DNA of 64,000 nucleotides from Fibrobacter sp. UWB4 (GCF_002210345.1 NZ_MWQI01000001.1:496001-560000), one strand, 5' to 3'. Positions 26,375-35,250 are shown, counted from the stretch's first letter. The notes: a model not told the origin generated them from the letters alone. Numbers and translations: made by a program.

Positions 26375-27253
26375 TTACTTTCCTCGTTCAGCCATTAAAA
26401 GTGCAATTTCGTTTTCGTTGATGCCGACCATCGCTTCGCCCAAATCTTCGGAGAGCTTGGCAATGAGCTTGGCGTCCTTGTAGTTTGTGACTGCTTGTAC
26501 AATCGCTGCGGCACGCTTAGCTGGATTGCCTGACTTGAAAATGCCCGATCCGACGAACACACCTTCGGCGCCGAGCTGCATCATAAGGGCTGCGTCAGCG
26601 GGTGTGGCAACGCCGCCTGCGGCAAAGTTCACGACGGGGAGTCGCTTGTGATCGTGGACGTACTTCACGAGTTCGTACGAAACCTGCAATTCCTTGGCGC
26701 GGTTGAAAAGCTCGTCTTCGCGCATGGAGGTGATGCGTGCGATTTCTTGGTTCATGAGACGAATGTGGCGGACTGCTTGTACGATGTCGCCGGTTCCCGG
26801 TTCGCCTTTGGTGCGGATCATGGAGGCGCCTTCTTCGATGCGGCGGAGGGCTTCGCCGAGGTCGCGGGCTCCGCAGACGAATGGCACTTTGAATTCGTGC
26901 TTGTTGATGTGGAATACGTCATCGGCGGGGGAGAGCACTTCGCTTTCGTCGATGTAGTCAATTTCGATGGCTTCGAGGAGTTGTGCTTCGACAAAGTGAC
27001 CGATGCGGCATTTGGCCATCACGGGGATGGAAACGGCGTCTTGGATGCCCTTGATCATCTTGGGGTCGCTCATGCGCGAGACTCCGCCTGCGGCGCGGAT
27101 GTCGGCAGGGATGCGCTCGAGGGCCATGACGGCGGCTGCACCGGCGGCTTCTGCAATTTTTGCCTGTTCCGGGGTGGTCACATCCATGATGACTCCACCT
27201 TTAAGCATTTGGGCGAGATTCTTGTTGAGTTCGTAGCGGTTTTCTGTAGACAT
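26375..27253 (-). CDS. pdxS: pyridoxal 5'-phosphate synthase PdxS subunit
   Basis: Synthase half of the B6 complex, condensing ribose 5-phosphate, glyceraldehyde 3-phosphate and ammonia to PLP in a (beta/alpha)8 barrel. The 292-aa product has [20 protein letters not shown], the [11 protein letters not shown] segment, [17 protein letters not shown] with the catalytic lysine, and [20 protein letters not shown] with the phosphate-binding glycines. First gene of pdxST; the PdxR-type regulator is encoded divergently 425 bp away. Confidence 0.97.
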   Translation of the reverse strand: MSTENRYELNKNLAQMLKGGVIMDVTTPEQAKIAEAAGAAAVMALERIPADIRAAGGVSRMSDPKMIKGIQDAVSIPVMAKCRIGHFVEAQLLEAIEIDYIDESEVLSPADDVFHINKHEFKVPFVCGARDLGEALRRIEEGASMIRTKGEPGTGDIVQAVRHIRLMNQEIARITSMREDELFNRAKELQVSYELVKYVHDHKRLPVVNFAAGGVATPADAALMMQLGAEGVFVGSGIFKSGNPAKRAAAIVQAVTNYKDAKLIAKLSEDLGEAMVGINENEIALLMAERGK

Positions 27254-27344
27254 TGGGTTCTCCTTGTTGCGTTTGTTTCGTTTCGAGGCTTAATTTAGGC
27301 TTTTTATTGACTTTATCAAATGTTCAAATTTCTATTATTTTAAT

Positions 27345-27377
27345 AGGTTCAGTTTAATGTCAGTTTAGGTTCAGTTT
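27345..27377. promoter_or_regulatory. phased direct repeats, candidate PdxR operator
   Basis: AGGTTCAGTTT at 27345-27355 and again at 27367-27377, with a third CAGTTT at 27361-27366, so CAGTTT occurs three times at exactly 11-bp steps, about 95-125 bp upstream of pdxS. MocR-family regulators commonly bind direct repeats between themselves and their target; the match is inference. Confidence 0.5.
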
Positions 27378-27385
27378 TTTCAAAA

Positions 27386-27612
27386 TGGAATGTATGATGA
27401 TGTTAGAACTTCGCATAGTAAAAACACTCGAAACGGTCCTCGCTCGCTTCACTCGCTGCGAATTGTTTCTCGCACGTTTTTACGATGCTCGTTCGCGAGA
27501 ATCATTGCATTCCAAGATGAAAAAACGTGATGCAGTTTCCGTTTGCAAGGAATGCTTGATGATGCATGGACATCGCATCGTAAAAACACTCGAAACGGTC
27601 CTCGCTCGTTAT
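27386..27612. repeat. 64-bp direct repeat pair
   Basis: 27386-27449 and 27548-27611 share GGAATG..TGATGATG and then a nearly exact 37-bp part with AAAAACACTCGAAACGGTCC, 162 bp apart. Confidence 0.8.
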
Positions 27613-27619
27613 AATAACG

Positions 27620-27648
27620 ATGTCATGCCCGATTTATTCGGGCATCGC
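27620..27648. repeat. GCCCG-type palindromic repeat
   Basis: ATGTCATGCCCGATTTATTCGGGCAT hairpin, 30 bp ahead of the pdxR-type gene. Confidence 0.65.
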
Positions 27649-27678
27649 CTTCTTGGTTTACAGAAAAGGATTTCCTAA

Positions 27679-29094
27679 ATGCTCTCATATGATATCTCAA
27701 AAGCGGGTGATGATACTCTTTATCATTTCTTGTATCGTTCTATCAAAGACGATATTCTGTCGGGGCGTCTTGAGGCGGATGCGAAGCTTCCGTCGAAGCG
27801 CCCGTTTGCAAATGCGCTGGGCGTGAGCGTCGTGACGGTTGAAAATGCATACGAGCAGCTTTTAGCCGAAGGCTTTATTTACTCGCTTCCACGCAAGGGC
27901 TTTTTTGTCGCGGCGATTCAATCAAAAAATCCGCAGATTCTCCCGAAGCCAATACTCGCCAAGCAATCCCGTGAATCGCAACGCGTTGAAACGCCTAAGG
28001 CTCTACATTACATTGCAGACTTTGTCAATAATCAAGTAGATGCTTCGACGTTCCCGTTTTCGACGTGGGCGAAGATCACGCGAAAAGTCCTTTGCGAACA
28101 GCAAAATGAACTGTTGACGCGTTCGCCGAATTCTGGTGTCATTGCGCTCCGAAAAGCGATCGCCAAGATGCTTCTGGAGTTTCGCGGAATGCGTGTGGAT
28201 CCAGAACAGATTGTCGTAGGCGCAGGAACGGATTGCCTTTACACTTGGCTTGTGCAGCTTTTGGGCTTTGATAAAAAGTATGGCGTTGAAGACCCTGGCT
28301 ACAGCAAGATTTCTAAAATCTATCAAAAGCTAAATGTCGTTTGCAATTTTATCCCGCTAGATGAACAGGGCGTTCGCATAGACCAGCTTGAAGAAACTTG
28401 CACGGACGTTGTTCATCTTTCGCCTTCGCACCACTTCCCGACAGGCAAGGTAATGCCTGTGAGCCGTCGTTATGAACTTTTAAGCTGGGCTGCAAAATCT
28501 AGCAACCGCTACATCGTCGAAGATGAGTACGATAGCGAGTTCCGCATGGTGGGCCGCCCGATACCTGCGTTGCAGAACATTGACGTGCAAGACAAGACGA
28601 TTTATATAAATTCATTTTCTAAAACGCTTGCCTCCACGGTGCGCGTGGGTTACATGATTCTCCCGAAACCGCTTGCGAAAAAGTTCTGCGAAGAGTTCTC
28701 GTTTTACACTTGCACGATTTCAAATCTCGTACAGTACGTACTTGCAAAATTCATCAGTGGTGGTCATTACGAAAAGCACATCAACCGTATGCGCAATTTT
28801 TACCGTCACCGTCGCGATACTCTGCTTGATATCATCCGTCGCAGCCCGCTTCATGACCGCGTTGAAATCGCTGAACAAGATGCAGGTTTGCATTTTATTC
28901 TAAAAGTGAAAACTACGCTTTCCGATGAAGAATTTTGCAATCGGGCTCTCGAAAAAGGCGTACGCATCGGAGCACTTTCGGATTATTACACGATGGACGA
29001 ACCCTCACAACATGAGTTTGTCATCAACTATTCCTCCGTTCCCGAAAAGCAAATGAAAAAGGCTGTTTTGCTGCTTGAAAAAATTGTGGAATGA
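27679..29094 (+). CDS. pdxR: MocR/GntR-type PLP-dependent regulator, probable PdxR
   Basis: A 471-aa transcription factor. Residues 1-75 form a GntR winged helix (YHFLYRSIKDDILSGRLEADAKLPSKRPFANALGVS, then VTVENAYEQLLAEGFI). The rest is an aminotransferase class I fold with VVGAGTDCLYTWLVQLLG, YIVEDEYDSEFRM, and the PLP-lysine motif YINSFSKTLASTVRVGY (Lys in SFSKT). Divergent orientation next to pdxST and the PLP-sensing fold make PdxR, a B6-responsive regulator of pdxST, the best call; members of this family can also regulate other amine pathways, so the symbol is by context. Confidence 0.85.
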   Translation: MLSYDISKAGDDTLYHFLYRSIKDDILSGRLEADAKLPSKRPFANALGVSVVTVENAYEQLLAEGFIYSLPRKGFFVAAIQSKNPQILPKPILAKQSRESQRVETPKALHYIADFVNNQVDASTFPFSTWAKITRKVLCEQQNELLTRSPNSGVIALRKAIAKMLLEFRGMRVDPEQIVVGAGTDCLYTWLVQLLGFDKKYGVEDPGYSKISKIYQKLNVVCNFIPLDEQGVRIDQLEETCTDVVHLSPSHHFPTGKVMPVSRRYELLSWAAKSSNRYIVEDEYDSEFRMVGRPIPALQNIDVQDKTIYINSFSKTLASTVRVGYMILPKPLAKKFCEEFSFYTCTISNLVQYVLAKFISGGHYEKHINRMRNFYRHRRDTLLDIIRRSPLHDRVEIAEQDAGLHFILKVKTTLSDEEFCNRALEKGVRIGALSDYYTMDEPSQHEFVINYSSVPEKQMKKAVLLLEKIVE

Positions 29095-29103
29095 GATTTT
29101 CTT

Positions 29104-29213
29104 GCTTTGTCATCCCGGACTTGTACAAGTACAAAGCCCTTCGGCTCAGCTATGAAAATGCAAGCATTTTCGCAGCGTTCGCCTTGGTTGCTTTTGTTTC
29201 GGGATCGCCTTTT
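29104..29213. repeat. nested palindromic repeat cluster
   Basis: TTTGTCATCCCGGAC opens a 110-bp region with CTTGTACAAG, an inner hairpin GAAAATGCAAGCATTTTC and a closing GGGATCG, resembling the nested layout at 20539-20606 with a different core. Confidence 0.5.
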
Positions 29214-29265
29214 TAAATCCTCAAATTACTTATATTTACCTCAAATGTATGGGGAGGAGATGCTT

Positions 29266-31533
29266 ATGAAAATGTTTGCAAAGTTTGTGCCGTTTATGCT
29301 TGTGGCGGCAATGTCCGTCTTTAACGCCTGTGGTGGCGATTCTGGCAGCAATGCTGATTCCGAAGAACCTGTGTCCAGCAGTGCTGTGAAAAAATCCAGC
29401 AGTAGCAAGGCTAAGTCTTCGTCAAGTAAAAAAGTTTCGTCAAGCTCTGCAAAATCTTCTTCGTCTGTGAAAACATCCTCAAGTGCGAGCAACGCTAAGG
29501 CCACATATGACGAGAAAAACAACACCATGAAGGACCCTCGCGACAACAAAACCTACAAGACCGTGAAAATCGGCGACCAGGTCTGGATGGCGGAAAACTT
29601 GAATTATAATTCGGGCCTTAGCTATTGCTATGGTGAAGAACCTTCGTACAAACAAAATAGTCATCCGGGCTTGTGCGGTACATACGGTCGCCTTTACAAG
29701 TGGGATGCCGCAACGGAAGTTTGCCCAGGCGGTTGGCACTTGCCCTCTAAGGACGAATTTGAAACCTTGATCCAAACAGTTGGCGGTAGCGGTAATGCGG
29801 GAATAAAGCTCAAGTCTGTTGACGGCTGGAAATTTGAGAAAAAAGAAACTGTTGGAACGGATGAGTATGGTTTTACGGCCCTCCCTGGAGGCTTCAGAAA
29901 GGAAGACGATTTGAGTGATTATGTCACTGAGAATATTGAATCGTACGATTTTATTGGCGACAAGACAGAGGCGTATTTCTGGAGTTCTACGGAAGATGTT
30001 GAAACATCGACTAGGCTTGATGGCAATAGGATTCTAGTTGATCACGCGTTCTGCATGTCTTTGGAGAATCGTTACGCAAAGGCTGATATTTGGGGTGAGC
30101 CGATGATCAATGCAATGTCCGTCCGTTGCATTCTGGATTCCAAAACTTCGTCTAATGAAAAGTCTAGCAGTAGCAAGGCAAACTCTTCTTCTAGCGCAAA
30201 GTCTTCTTCATCTGCGAAATCGGGGAACTCTGTAGCTGTGCCCAAAGGCTGCAAAACTTCAACTAAAGATAATTGCGAGTATGGCGAATTGGTGGATGAC
30301 CGCGACGGACAAACTTACAAGACTGTGAAAATCGGTGACCAGTGGTGGATGGCCCAGAACCTGAATTACAGGAGAGAGGCTAAATACAAAAACGATTATT
30401 GCTATTGTTACAATAATTCAAAAGATAATTGCGATAAGTTTGGGCGCTTATATGTATGGACTGCAGCTGCGGACGCTTGTCCCGAGGGATGGCATCTGCC
30501 ATCCACAGCGGAATGGAAAACTTTGATTGACTCAGTGGGGGGCGAAAAAGTCGCTGGCATAACACTCAAGACGAGTGGATGGAATCGCGGTGGCGATGCG
30601 ACTGATGCTTTCGGTTTTTCTGTGCTTCCTGCTGGTTACAGGGACTGGCTCTACCAAGACGATTATTACGAGGAGGGGTATCAAGCGCTCTTTTGGAGTT
30701 CTAATGAATATGAAAACAGTAGTGGATGCGTGTATTTTCAGAGTGTGTATGATGGTGCGGATATCCGTTCTGGAAACAAAGACGACGGCTATTCTGTTCG
30801 TTGCGTGATGGATGTCGAACCTAAAATTAAAGAACCCCCGGTTATTATAGTGCCCGAGGCAAAAGCCTGCAAAACAAAAACTAAAGATGAATGCGAATAT
30901 GGCACGCTAACGGATTCTCGTGACAAACAAACTTATAAAACCGTGAAGATAGGTTCGCAGATTTGGATGGCTGAGAATCTTAATTTTGAGACGGATGGTT
31001 CCTATTGCTTCAACGACTCCGCTAAGTACTGCTCCAAGTACGGTCGTCTTTACACTTGGGCCGCAGCAATGGACAGTGCTGGCGTATGGAGTGAAAACGG
31101 CAAAGGCTGCGGTTATCAAAAAACGTGTACACCCACCTATCCAGTGCAGGGGGCGTGTCCCAGTGGCTGGCATTTGCCTACGAAGGCTGAATATGATACT
31201 TTGTTTGCCGCAATTGGCGGCTCCGAGACTGCAGGTGAAAAACTCAAATCAACTTCTGGTTGGTCTGAAGGTGGTAACGGTACGGATGATTATTCCTTTT
31301 CGGCGTCGCCTGCTGGATACAGGTTTATCAATGGAATATATCCCATTTACAGCGAGATTGGCTATCTCGGGGTCCTATGGACCTCTACAGAGGCCGAAAG
31401 CGATGAGTGGTGCGATGAGACTTGCAGAAGAGTCGTCGCGTGCAATGTGTCTTTGACAAGCTTAAACGATGATTCATTTGTGGGCAACGTGGGTAAGGAC
31501 GATGCATATCCAGTCCGCTGCGTAAAAAATTAG
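29266..31533 (+). CDS. lipoprotein with three Fibrobacter major paralogous domains
   Basis: A 755-aa exported lipoprotein: signal MKMFAKFVPFMLVAAMSVFNAC with the acylated Cys at residue 22. Residues about 35-80 are almost all Ser/Lys (poly-serine linker). Three copies of the Fibrobacter succinogenes major paralogous domain follow: about 88-295, 342-515 and 547-755, each opening with D.RD..TYKTVKIG.Q.WMAENLN and holding GRLY.W..A...CP.GWHLP and a closing YPVRC(V/I). A second Ser-rich linker separates domains 1 and 2. Paired cysteines in each domain suggest disulfides. Role unknown; likely surface-exposed and possibly linked to substrate contact. ATG 29266 is chosen because AGGAG is 6-7 bp upstream. 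Confidence 0.88.
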   Translation: MKMFAKFVPFMLVAAMSVFNACGGDSGSNADSEEPVSSSAVKKSSSSKAKSSSSKKVSSSSAKSSSSVKTSSSASNAKATYDEKNNTMKDPRDNKTYKTVKIGDQVWMAENLNYNSGLSYCYGEEPSYKQNSHPGLCGTYGRLYKWDAATEVCPGGWHLPSKDEFETLIQTVGGSGNAGIKLKSVDGWKFEKKETVGTDEYGFTALPGGFRKEDDLSDYVTENIESYDFIGDKTEAYFWSSTEDVETSTRLDGNRILVDHAFCMSLENRYAKADIWGEPMINAMSVRCILDSKTSSNEKSSSSKANSSSSAKSSSSAKSGNSVAVPKGCKTSTKDNCEYGELVDDRDGQTYKTVKIGDQWWMAQNLNYRREAKYKNDYCYCYNNSKDNCDKFGRLYVWTAAADACPEGWHLPSTAEWKTLIDSVGGEKVAGITLKTSGWNRGGDATDAFGFSVLPAGYRDWLYQDDYYEEGYQALFWSSNEYENSSGCVYFQSVYDGADIRSGNKDDGYSVRCVMDVEPKIKEPPVIIVPEAKACKTKTKDECEYGTLTDSRDKQTYKTVKIGSQIWMAENLNFETDGSYCFNDSAKYCSKYGRLYTWAAAMDSAGVWSENGKGCGYQKTCTPTYPVQGACPSGWHLPTKAEYDTLFAAIGGSETAGEKLKSTSGWSEGGNGTDDYSFSASPAGYRFINGIYPIYSEIGYLGVLWTSTEAESDEWCDETCRRVVACNVSLTSLNDDSFVGNVGKDDAYPVRCVKN

Positions 31534-31555
31534 CGAGCCGAGTGTCGCAGAAATG

Positions 31556-31587
31556 CAAAAAAGGCCGCGATTGAATCGCGGTCTTTT
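31556..31587. terminator. bidirectional terminator
   Basis: AAAAAGGCCGCGATT / AATCGCGGTCTTTTT stem between the convergent lipoprotein and htpG genes. Confidence 0.85.
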
Positions 31588-31602
31588 TGTATGAAAGGTG
31601 TT

Positions 31603-31639
31603 ACTGGATCCTTCGCGACCAGAGGTCGCTCAGGATGAC
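31603..31639. repeat. GGATCC-type palindromic repeat
   Basis: ACTGGATCC ... GCGACCAGAGGTCGC ... AGGATGAC, with a small inner palindrome; adjacent to the htpG stop. Confidence 0.7.
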
Positions 31640-31649
31640 GCCAAAGGCG

Positions 31650-33536
31650 TCACTTCACGCTAGCGGTCAGCAACTTTGTAATTGCTGCCACATATTCAGC
31701 CGGGTTCGGGAGCGGAGAACCTTCGGCAAGCAAAGCCTGACCGTAGAGGGCCTTCGGCCAATCGCCAAGATCTTCGTTCGCTTCGGCCTTCTTCTTGAGC
31801 ATTTCGCAAATCGGGTGTGTCGGGTTGATTTCCAGAATGCGCTTGCTCTTCGGCAAGTTCTTCTGGCCCATAGCCTTCATCATGCGTTCCATCTGGGCGC
31901 TCATCGCGTCTTCGCTCGTCACGAGGCAGCACGGGCTATCCTTGAGGCGGCTAGACACGCGGACTTCCTTGATGTCTTCGTCCAAAAGTTTCTGCAGGTT
32001 TTCGCAGAGTCCCTTGAAGATTCCCTTGTTTTCTTCTTCGGCCTTCTTTTCTTCTTCGGTCTTTTCGAAGTCCACATCGCCACGGGAAATGTCGTGGAAC
32101 TTCTTGTCGCCGAATTCCGTGAGGCTAGACATCATGAATTCATCGATGCCGTCGCTCATGAGCAACACTTCGTAGCCCTTGGCCTTGAAGGCTTCAAGCA
32201 TCGGGTTCGACTTGATGGCGTTCTTGTCGCCCACGAGGTAGTAGATTTCCTTCTGGCCTTCCGGCATGCGCTTTACGTATTCGTCGAGGCTAACGAGAGC
32301 GTCGCCTTCGGTCTTGGTGCTTTCGAAACGGAGCAACTTCTTGAGTTCGTCAAGATGTTCCCAGTTCATGTAGAAGCCTTCCTTGAGGACCATGCCGAGT
32401 TCACGCCACCAGGCGTTATACTTCGCGACATCCTTGTCGGCCATGTTCTGCAAGGCGTCGAGCACCTTCTTGATCACGTGCTTGCGGATGTTGGTGATAA
32501 TCTTGTTGTTCTGCAAGATTTCACGGGACACGTTTAGCGGCAAGTCTTCGGAATCGACCACGCCGCGCACAAAGCGCAGCCAAGGCGGCAGCAAGTCCTT
32601 GCAGTCGTCCATGATAAAGACTTTCTTCACGTAGAGCTTGAGTCCGTGCAAAGCGTCGTTGTGCCAGATGTTGAACGGGGCCTTCGACGGAATGTAGACG
32701 AGGCTCCAGAATTCCTGGGAACCTTCGGCGTGGCTGTGGCTCCAGGCGGCCGGTTCGTCGGCTTCATGGCTGATGACGTTGTAGAAATCCTTGTACTGTT
32801 CTTCGGTGACTTCCTTTTCACTCTGGCGCCACAAAGCAGTCTTGTCGTTCAAACGTTCTTCGGGCTTTTCTTCGAGTTCGCCCTTGTCGTTCTTTGTGGC
32901 TTCCGGATGGAAGTAAATACCGTAGCTCACGAAGCCGCTGTACTTCTGGACGATATCCTTGATCTTCCATTCGCTGGCAAAGTCTTCAGCGTCTTCGTCG
33001 TCCTTGAGGTAAAGCGTAATCTTTGTGCCGACCTTGTCGAGCGGGGCTTCAGAAATTTCGAAATCGCCCGTGCCTTCGGAGCTCCACAGGTAACCCTGCG
33101 TTTCGCCAGCCTTGAGAGTCAAGACTTCGACCTTCTTTGCGACCATGAACACGGAGTAGAAACCCACACCGAACTGACCAATCAAATCGACGCTGCTCTT
33201 GTCGGCATCCTTCAAGTTCTTGATGAAGTTCTTGGTGCCGCTACGAGCAATCGTGCCCAAGCAGTTGATCAAGTCTTCCTTGTTCATGCCGATACCGTTG
33301 TCTTCGACAACGAGGCGCTTGCCTTCCTTGTTCACCGAAATATCGATGCGCAACTGTGTGCCCACCGGGAGGAGGCTGGAGTTCGAAAGCGAGAGAAAAC
33401 GACGCTTGTCGAGTGCATCTGCTGCGTTAGAAACCAGTTCGCGGAGGAAAATTTCCTTGTTGCTGTAAAGAGAATGAATCATCAAGTTCAGCATGTCGCG
33501 AACTTCGGTCTGGAACTCCATCTTTTCTGTTGCCAT
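31650..33536 (-). CDS. htpG: chaperone protein HtpG (Hsp90)
   Basis: Cytosolic ATP-dependent Hsp90 chaperone of 628 aa. The N-terminal GHKL ATPase shows FLRELVSNAADALDK, VEDNGIGMNKEDL and IGQFGVGFYSVFMVA. The middle domain has LYVKKVFIMDDC and LPLNVSREILQNN, and the C-terminal dimerisation domain follows with a typical PTHPICEML. AACAGGAGAT precedes ATG 33536. About 95 bp upstream of the start is a sequence that fits the sigma-54 promoter consensus exactly, which is unusual for this gene. Confidence 0.97.
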   Translation of the reverse strand: MATEKMEFQTEVRDMLNLMIHSLYSNKEIFLRELVSNAADALDKRRFLSLSNSSLLPVGTQLRIDISVNKEGKRLVVEDNGIGMNKEDLINCLGTIARSGTKNFIKNLKDADKSSVDLIGQFGVGFYSVFMVAKKVEVLTLKAGETQGYLWSSEGTGDFEISEAPLDKVGTKITLYLKDDEDAEDFASEWKIKDIVQKYSGFVSYGIYFHPEATKNDKGELEEKPEERLNDKTALWRQSEKEVTEEQYKDFYNVISHEADEPAAWSHSHAEGSQEFWSLVYIPSKAPFNIWHNDALHGLKLYVKKVFIMDDCKDLLPPWLRFVRGVVDSEDLPLNVSREILQNNKIITNIRKHVIKKVLDALQNMADKDVAKYNAWWRELGMVLKEGFYMNWEHLDELKKLLRFESTKTEGDALVSLDEYVKRMPEGQKEIYYLVGDKNAIKSNPMLEAFKAKGYEVLLMSDGIDEFMMSSLTEFGDKKFHDISRGDVDFEKTEEEKKAEEENKGIFKGLCENLQKLLDEDIKEVRVSSRLKDSPCCLVTSEDAMSAQMERMMKAMGQKNLPKSKRILEINPTHPICEMLKKKAEANEDLGDWPKALYGQALLAEGSPLPNPAEYVAAITKLLTASVK

Positions 33537-33629
33537 TTTAATCTCCTGTTAAATTTTTAAGCAATCCCGCAATTTTGCTGTTTCAAATTGAAACTAAAGG
33601 GCGGTCTTGTTTTGTTTCCGCGCTAGTAT

Positions 33630-33646
33630 ATGCAAGAACCGTGCCA
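33630..33646 (-). promoter_or_regulatory. sigma-54-type -24/-12 promoter upstream of htpG
   Basis: On the minus strand TGGCACGGTTCTTGCAT: the GG (33645-33644) and GC (33633-33632) are exactly ten bases apart and the flanks match TGGCACG-N4-TTGCW in full. The next gene downstream is htpG. An overlapping TATACT also exists nearby, so sigma-70 use is not excluded. Confidence 0.6.
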
Positions 33647-33735
33647 ACGATCTGCGAAGAAAAAAATGAGAAAAAAGTTGGTTTTTTATACTCGTTTTTT
33701 TTAAATTGTTCGAAAACCTATTTTTGGAGCAGAAT

Positions 33736-34311
33736 ATGAAAAAGTTGTTTCTCCTGTTGATTCTTATGGCTGCAGCCCAGTCATTTGCAATTTACGTTGA
33801 TGCTGGCCTCGGTATTGGTGATGCGTCATCATCTGTTAATGGTAATAGCTATGAGGACCATTGCCCCAAATGCAGTGATCTTGCCGTTACACTGAATGTT
33901 CGTGTGGGCGAAAAGATTCTTCCTAATTTATGGGTTGCTGGGGAACTTTCCGGCGTCGGAAATCGCTACGGTGCAGACCTTGTTGATACATACGGTCACA
34001 AGGAAGAATTTTATACTCAGTTCAATAGCTATTATCTGGGACCCAGCGTCATATTCTACCCGATAGATCATCTCCACTTGTCGGCTTCGCTTGGCTTCTC
34101 CTGGACGGCAAATTCTTCGAATTTCTTGTCCGAAACGTACCAGGATGGAAAGGGTGTCGCTTTTGCATTGTCGGTTGCTTATGATACCGGAAAATCAAAT
34201 GGTGCTTTGTTGGGGATGAAGTTCTACACGTCTCATGTGTCGATGAGTCCTTCTCAGAAAAGTTTGTCAACGACCGGTCTTCTGTTCTTTGTGAATTTTG
34301 TGCATAAATAG
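33736..34311 (+). CDS. predicted small outer-membrane barrel protein
   Basis: A 191-aa protein with signal peptide MKKLFLLLILMAAAQSFA, then alternating strands typical of an eight-stranded barrel (YVDAGLGIGDASS, LPNLWVAGELSGVGNRYG, LHLSASLGFSWTANSSN, ALLGMKFYTSHVS, GLLFFVNFVHK). GGAG is 7 bp upstream of ATG 33736. No close family recognised. Divergent from htpG; ends at a bidirectional hairpin. Confidence 0.7.
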   Translation: MKKLFLLLILMAAAQSFAIYVDAGLGIGDASSSVNGNSYEDHCPKCSDLAVTLNVRVGEKILPNLWVAGELSGVGNRYGADLVDTYGHKEEFYTQFNSYYLGPSVIFYPIDHLHLSASLGFSWTANSSNFLSETYQDGKGVAFALSVAYDTGKSNGALLGMKFYTSHVSMSPSQKSLSTTGLLFFVNFVHK

Positions 34312-34336
34312 TTTTGTCGCTTAAGTAGCAATAAAC

Positions 34337-34367
34337 GAAAAACCCGCATTGTTGTGCGGGTTCTTTT
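34337..34367. terminator. bidirectional terminator
   Basis: GAAAAACCCGCA / TGCGGGTTCTTTT stem between the convergent barrel gene and uppP. Confidence 0.85.
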
Positions 34368-34386
34368 GCTATATGTAAAATCTTGA

Positions 34387-35229
34387 TTATAAGAAAATCA
34401 ATCCCAAAATGCCGACGGCCCAGACATACCAGGCGAAGTGCTGGAACTTGCCTTTCTGGACAAAGTTCATGAGCCACTTGAGCGCGATGACGCCGAAGAC
34501 AAATGCAACGACCATGCCGACCAGGAGTTCCGGGGTGAATCCGCCGGCATCGACGCACTTCAAAGCTTTTTCCGGATCGAGGAGCGCTTTTTCGGGAGTC
34601 ATGTTCTGGCACTTGATCCACTTGATGCAATCGAGGAGTGCTGCACCGCCAACGGCCGGAATGCTCATGAGGAAGCTGAATTCGCCTGCGTACTTGCGGT
34701 TTACGCCCATGAACATCATGGCGCTGATGGTCGAGCCGCTACGGCTGATGCCCGGGATGCAGGCGATGCCCTGTACGGTGCCGGTCACGAGTGCGCGCCA
34801 CCAGTTCATCTTAACACCTTCGTTATCCGGGTGCTTAGCGCCGGTCGGGCCCCACTGCGATGTGAAAAGCAAAAGACCGGTGAAAAGTTCTGCAACGCAG
34901 ACGGTACGCGGATTTTCGAACAGGCTTTCGAGAGCGTCCTTGAAGCCGAGGCCGATGAGCGCTGTCGGGATGCTTGCGAGAATGATGTAGCCTGCTTCGC
35001 GGAGCTGGTCGCGGTCGCGACGGAGGCAACCGACGATGATGTCCGTAATCTTCTTGTGGAACACCACGAAGATCGAAAGCAGTGTGCCTGCGTGGAGCAT
35101 GATGTCGAAGAACATGCCTGCTTCGTTCATGCCTAAAAGTTCATGCCCGAGCACTAAATGGCCGGAGCTGGAGATGGGGAGGAATTCGGCGAGGCCCTGC
35201 AAAAGGCCGAGAATGATAGATTCGAACAT
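34387..35229 (-). CDS. uppP: undecaprenyl-diphosphatase UppP/BacA
   Basis: Integral membrane phosphatase that recycles undecaprenyl diphosphate to the lipid carrier used in peptidoglycan and O-antigen synthesis; overproduction is known to raise bacitracin resistance. The 280-aa protein has the first signature LQGLAEFLPISSSGHL (catalytic Glu) and the second GISRSGSTISAMMFMGV. Six or more membrane helices are visible. Single gene. Confidence 0.95.
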   Translation of the reverse strand: MFESIILGLLQGLAEFLPISSSGHLVLGHELLGMNEAGMFFDIMLHAGTLLSIFVVFHKKITDIIVGCLRRDRDQLREAGYIILASIPTALIGLGFKDALESLFENPRTVCVAELFTGLLLFTSQWGPTGAKHPDNEGVKMNWWRALVTGTVQGIACIPGISRSGSTISAMMFMGVNRKYAGEFSFLMSIPAVGGAALLDCIKWIKCQNMTPEKALLDPEKALKCVDAGGFTPELLVGMVVAFVFGVIALKWLMNFVQKGKFQHFAWYVWAVGILGLIFL

Positions 35230-35250
35230 AGTAAGGTAAATGTAGTTTTT

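Larger units (their letters stand above)
27254..27678. other. 425-bp pdxS/pdxR intergenic region
   Basis: Holds no credible gene. Near pdxS is a set of phased CAGTTT repeats, then a pair of 64-bp imperfect direct repeats (27386 and 27548), small TCGCTC-rich hairpins, and a palindromic repeat at 27620. The plus-strand frame from 27385 that crosses it only translates the repeats. Confidence 0.7.

Noticed and set aside
27385-27678. 97-codon open frame in the pdx intergenic region
   Set aside because: The translation only repeats the two direct-repeat copies (RIVKTLETVLAR twice); no Shine-Dalgarno and no family match.
33736-34311. Considered as an opacity-type adhesin
   Set aside because: Only generic barrel features are visible (signal peptide, alternating strands); no family-specific motif supports a narrower call.
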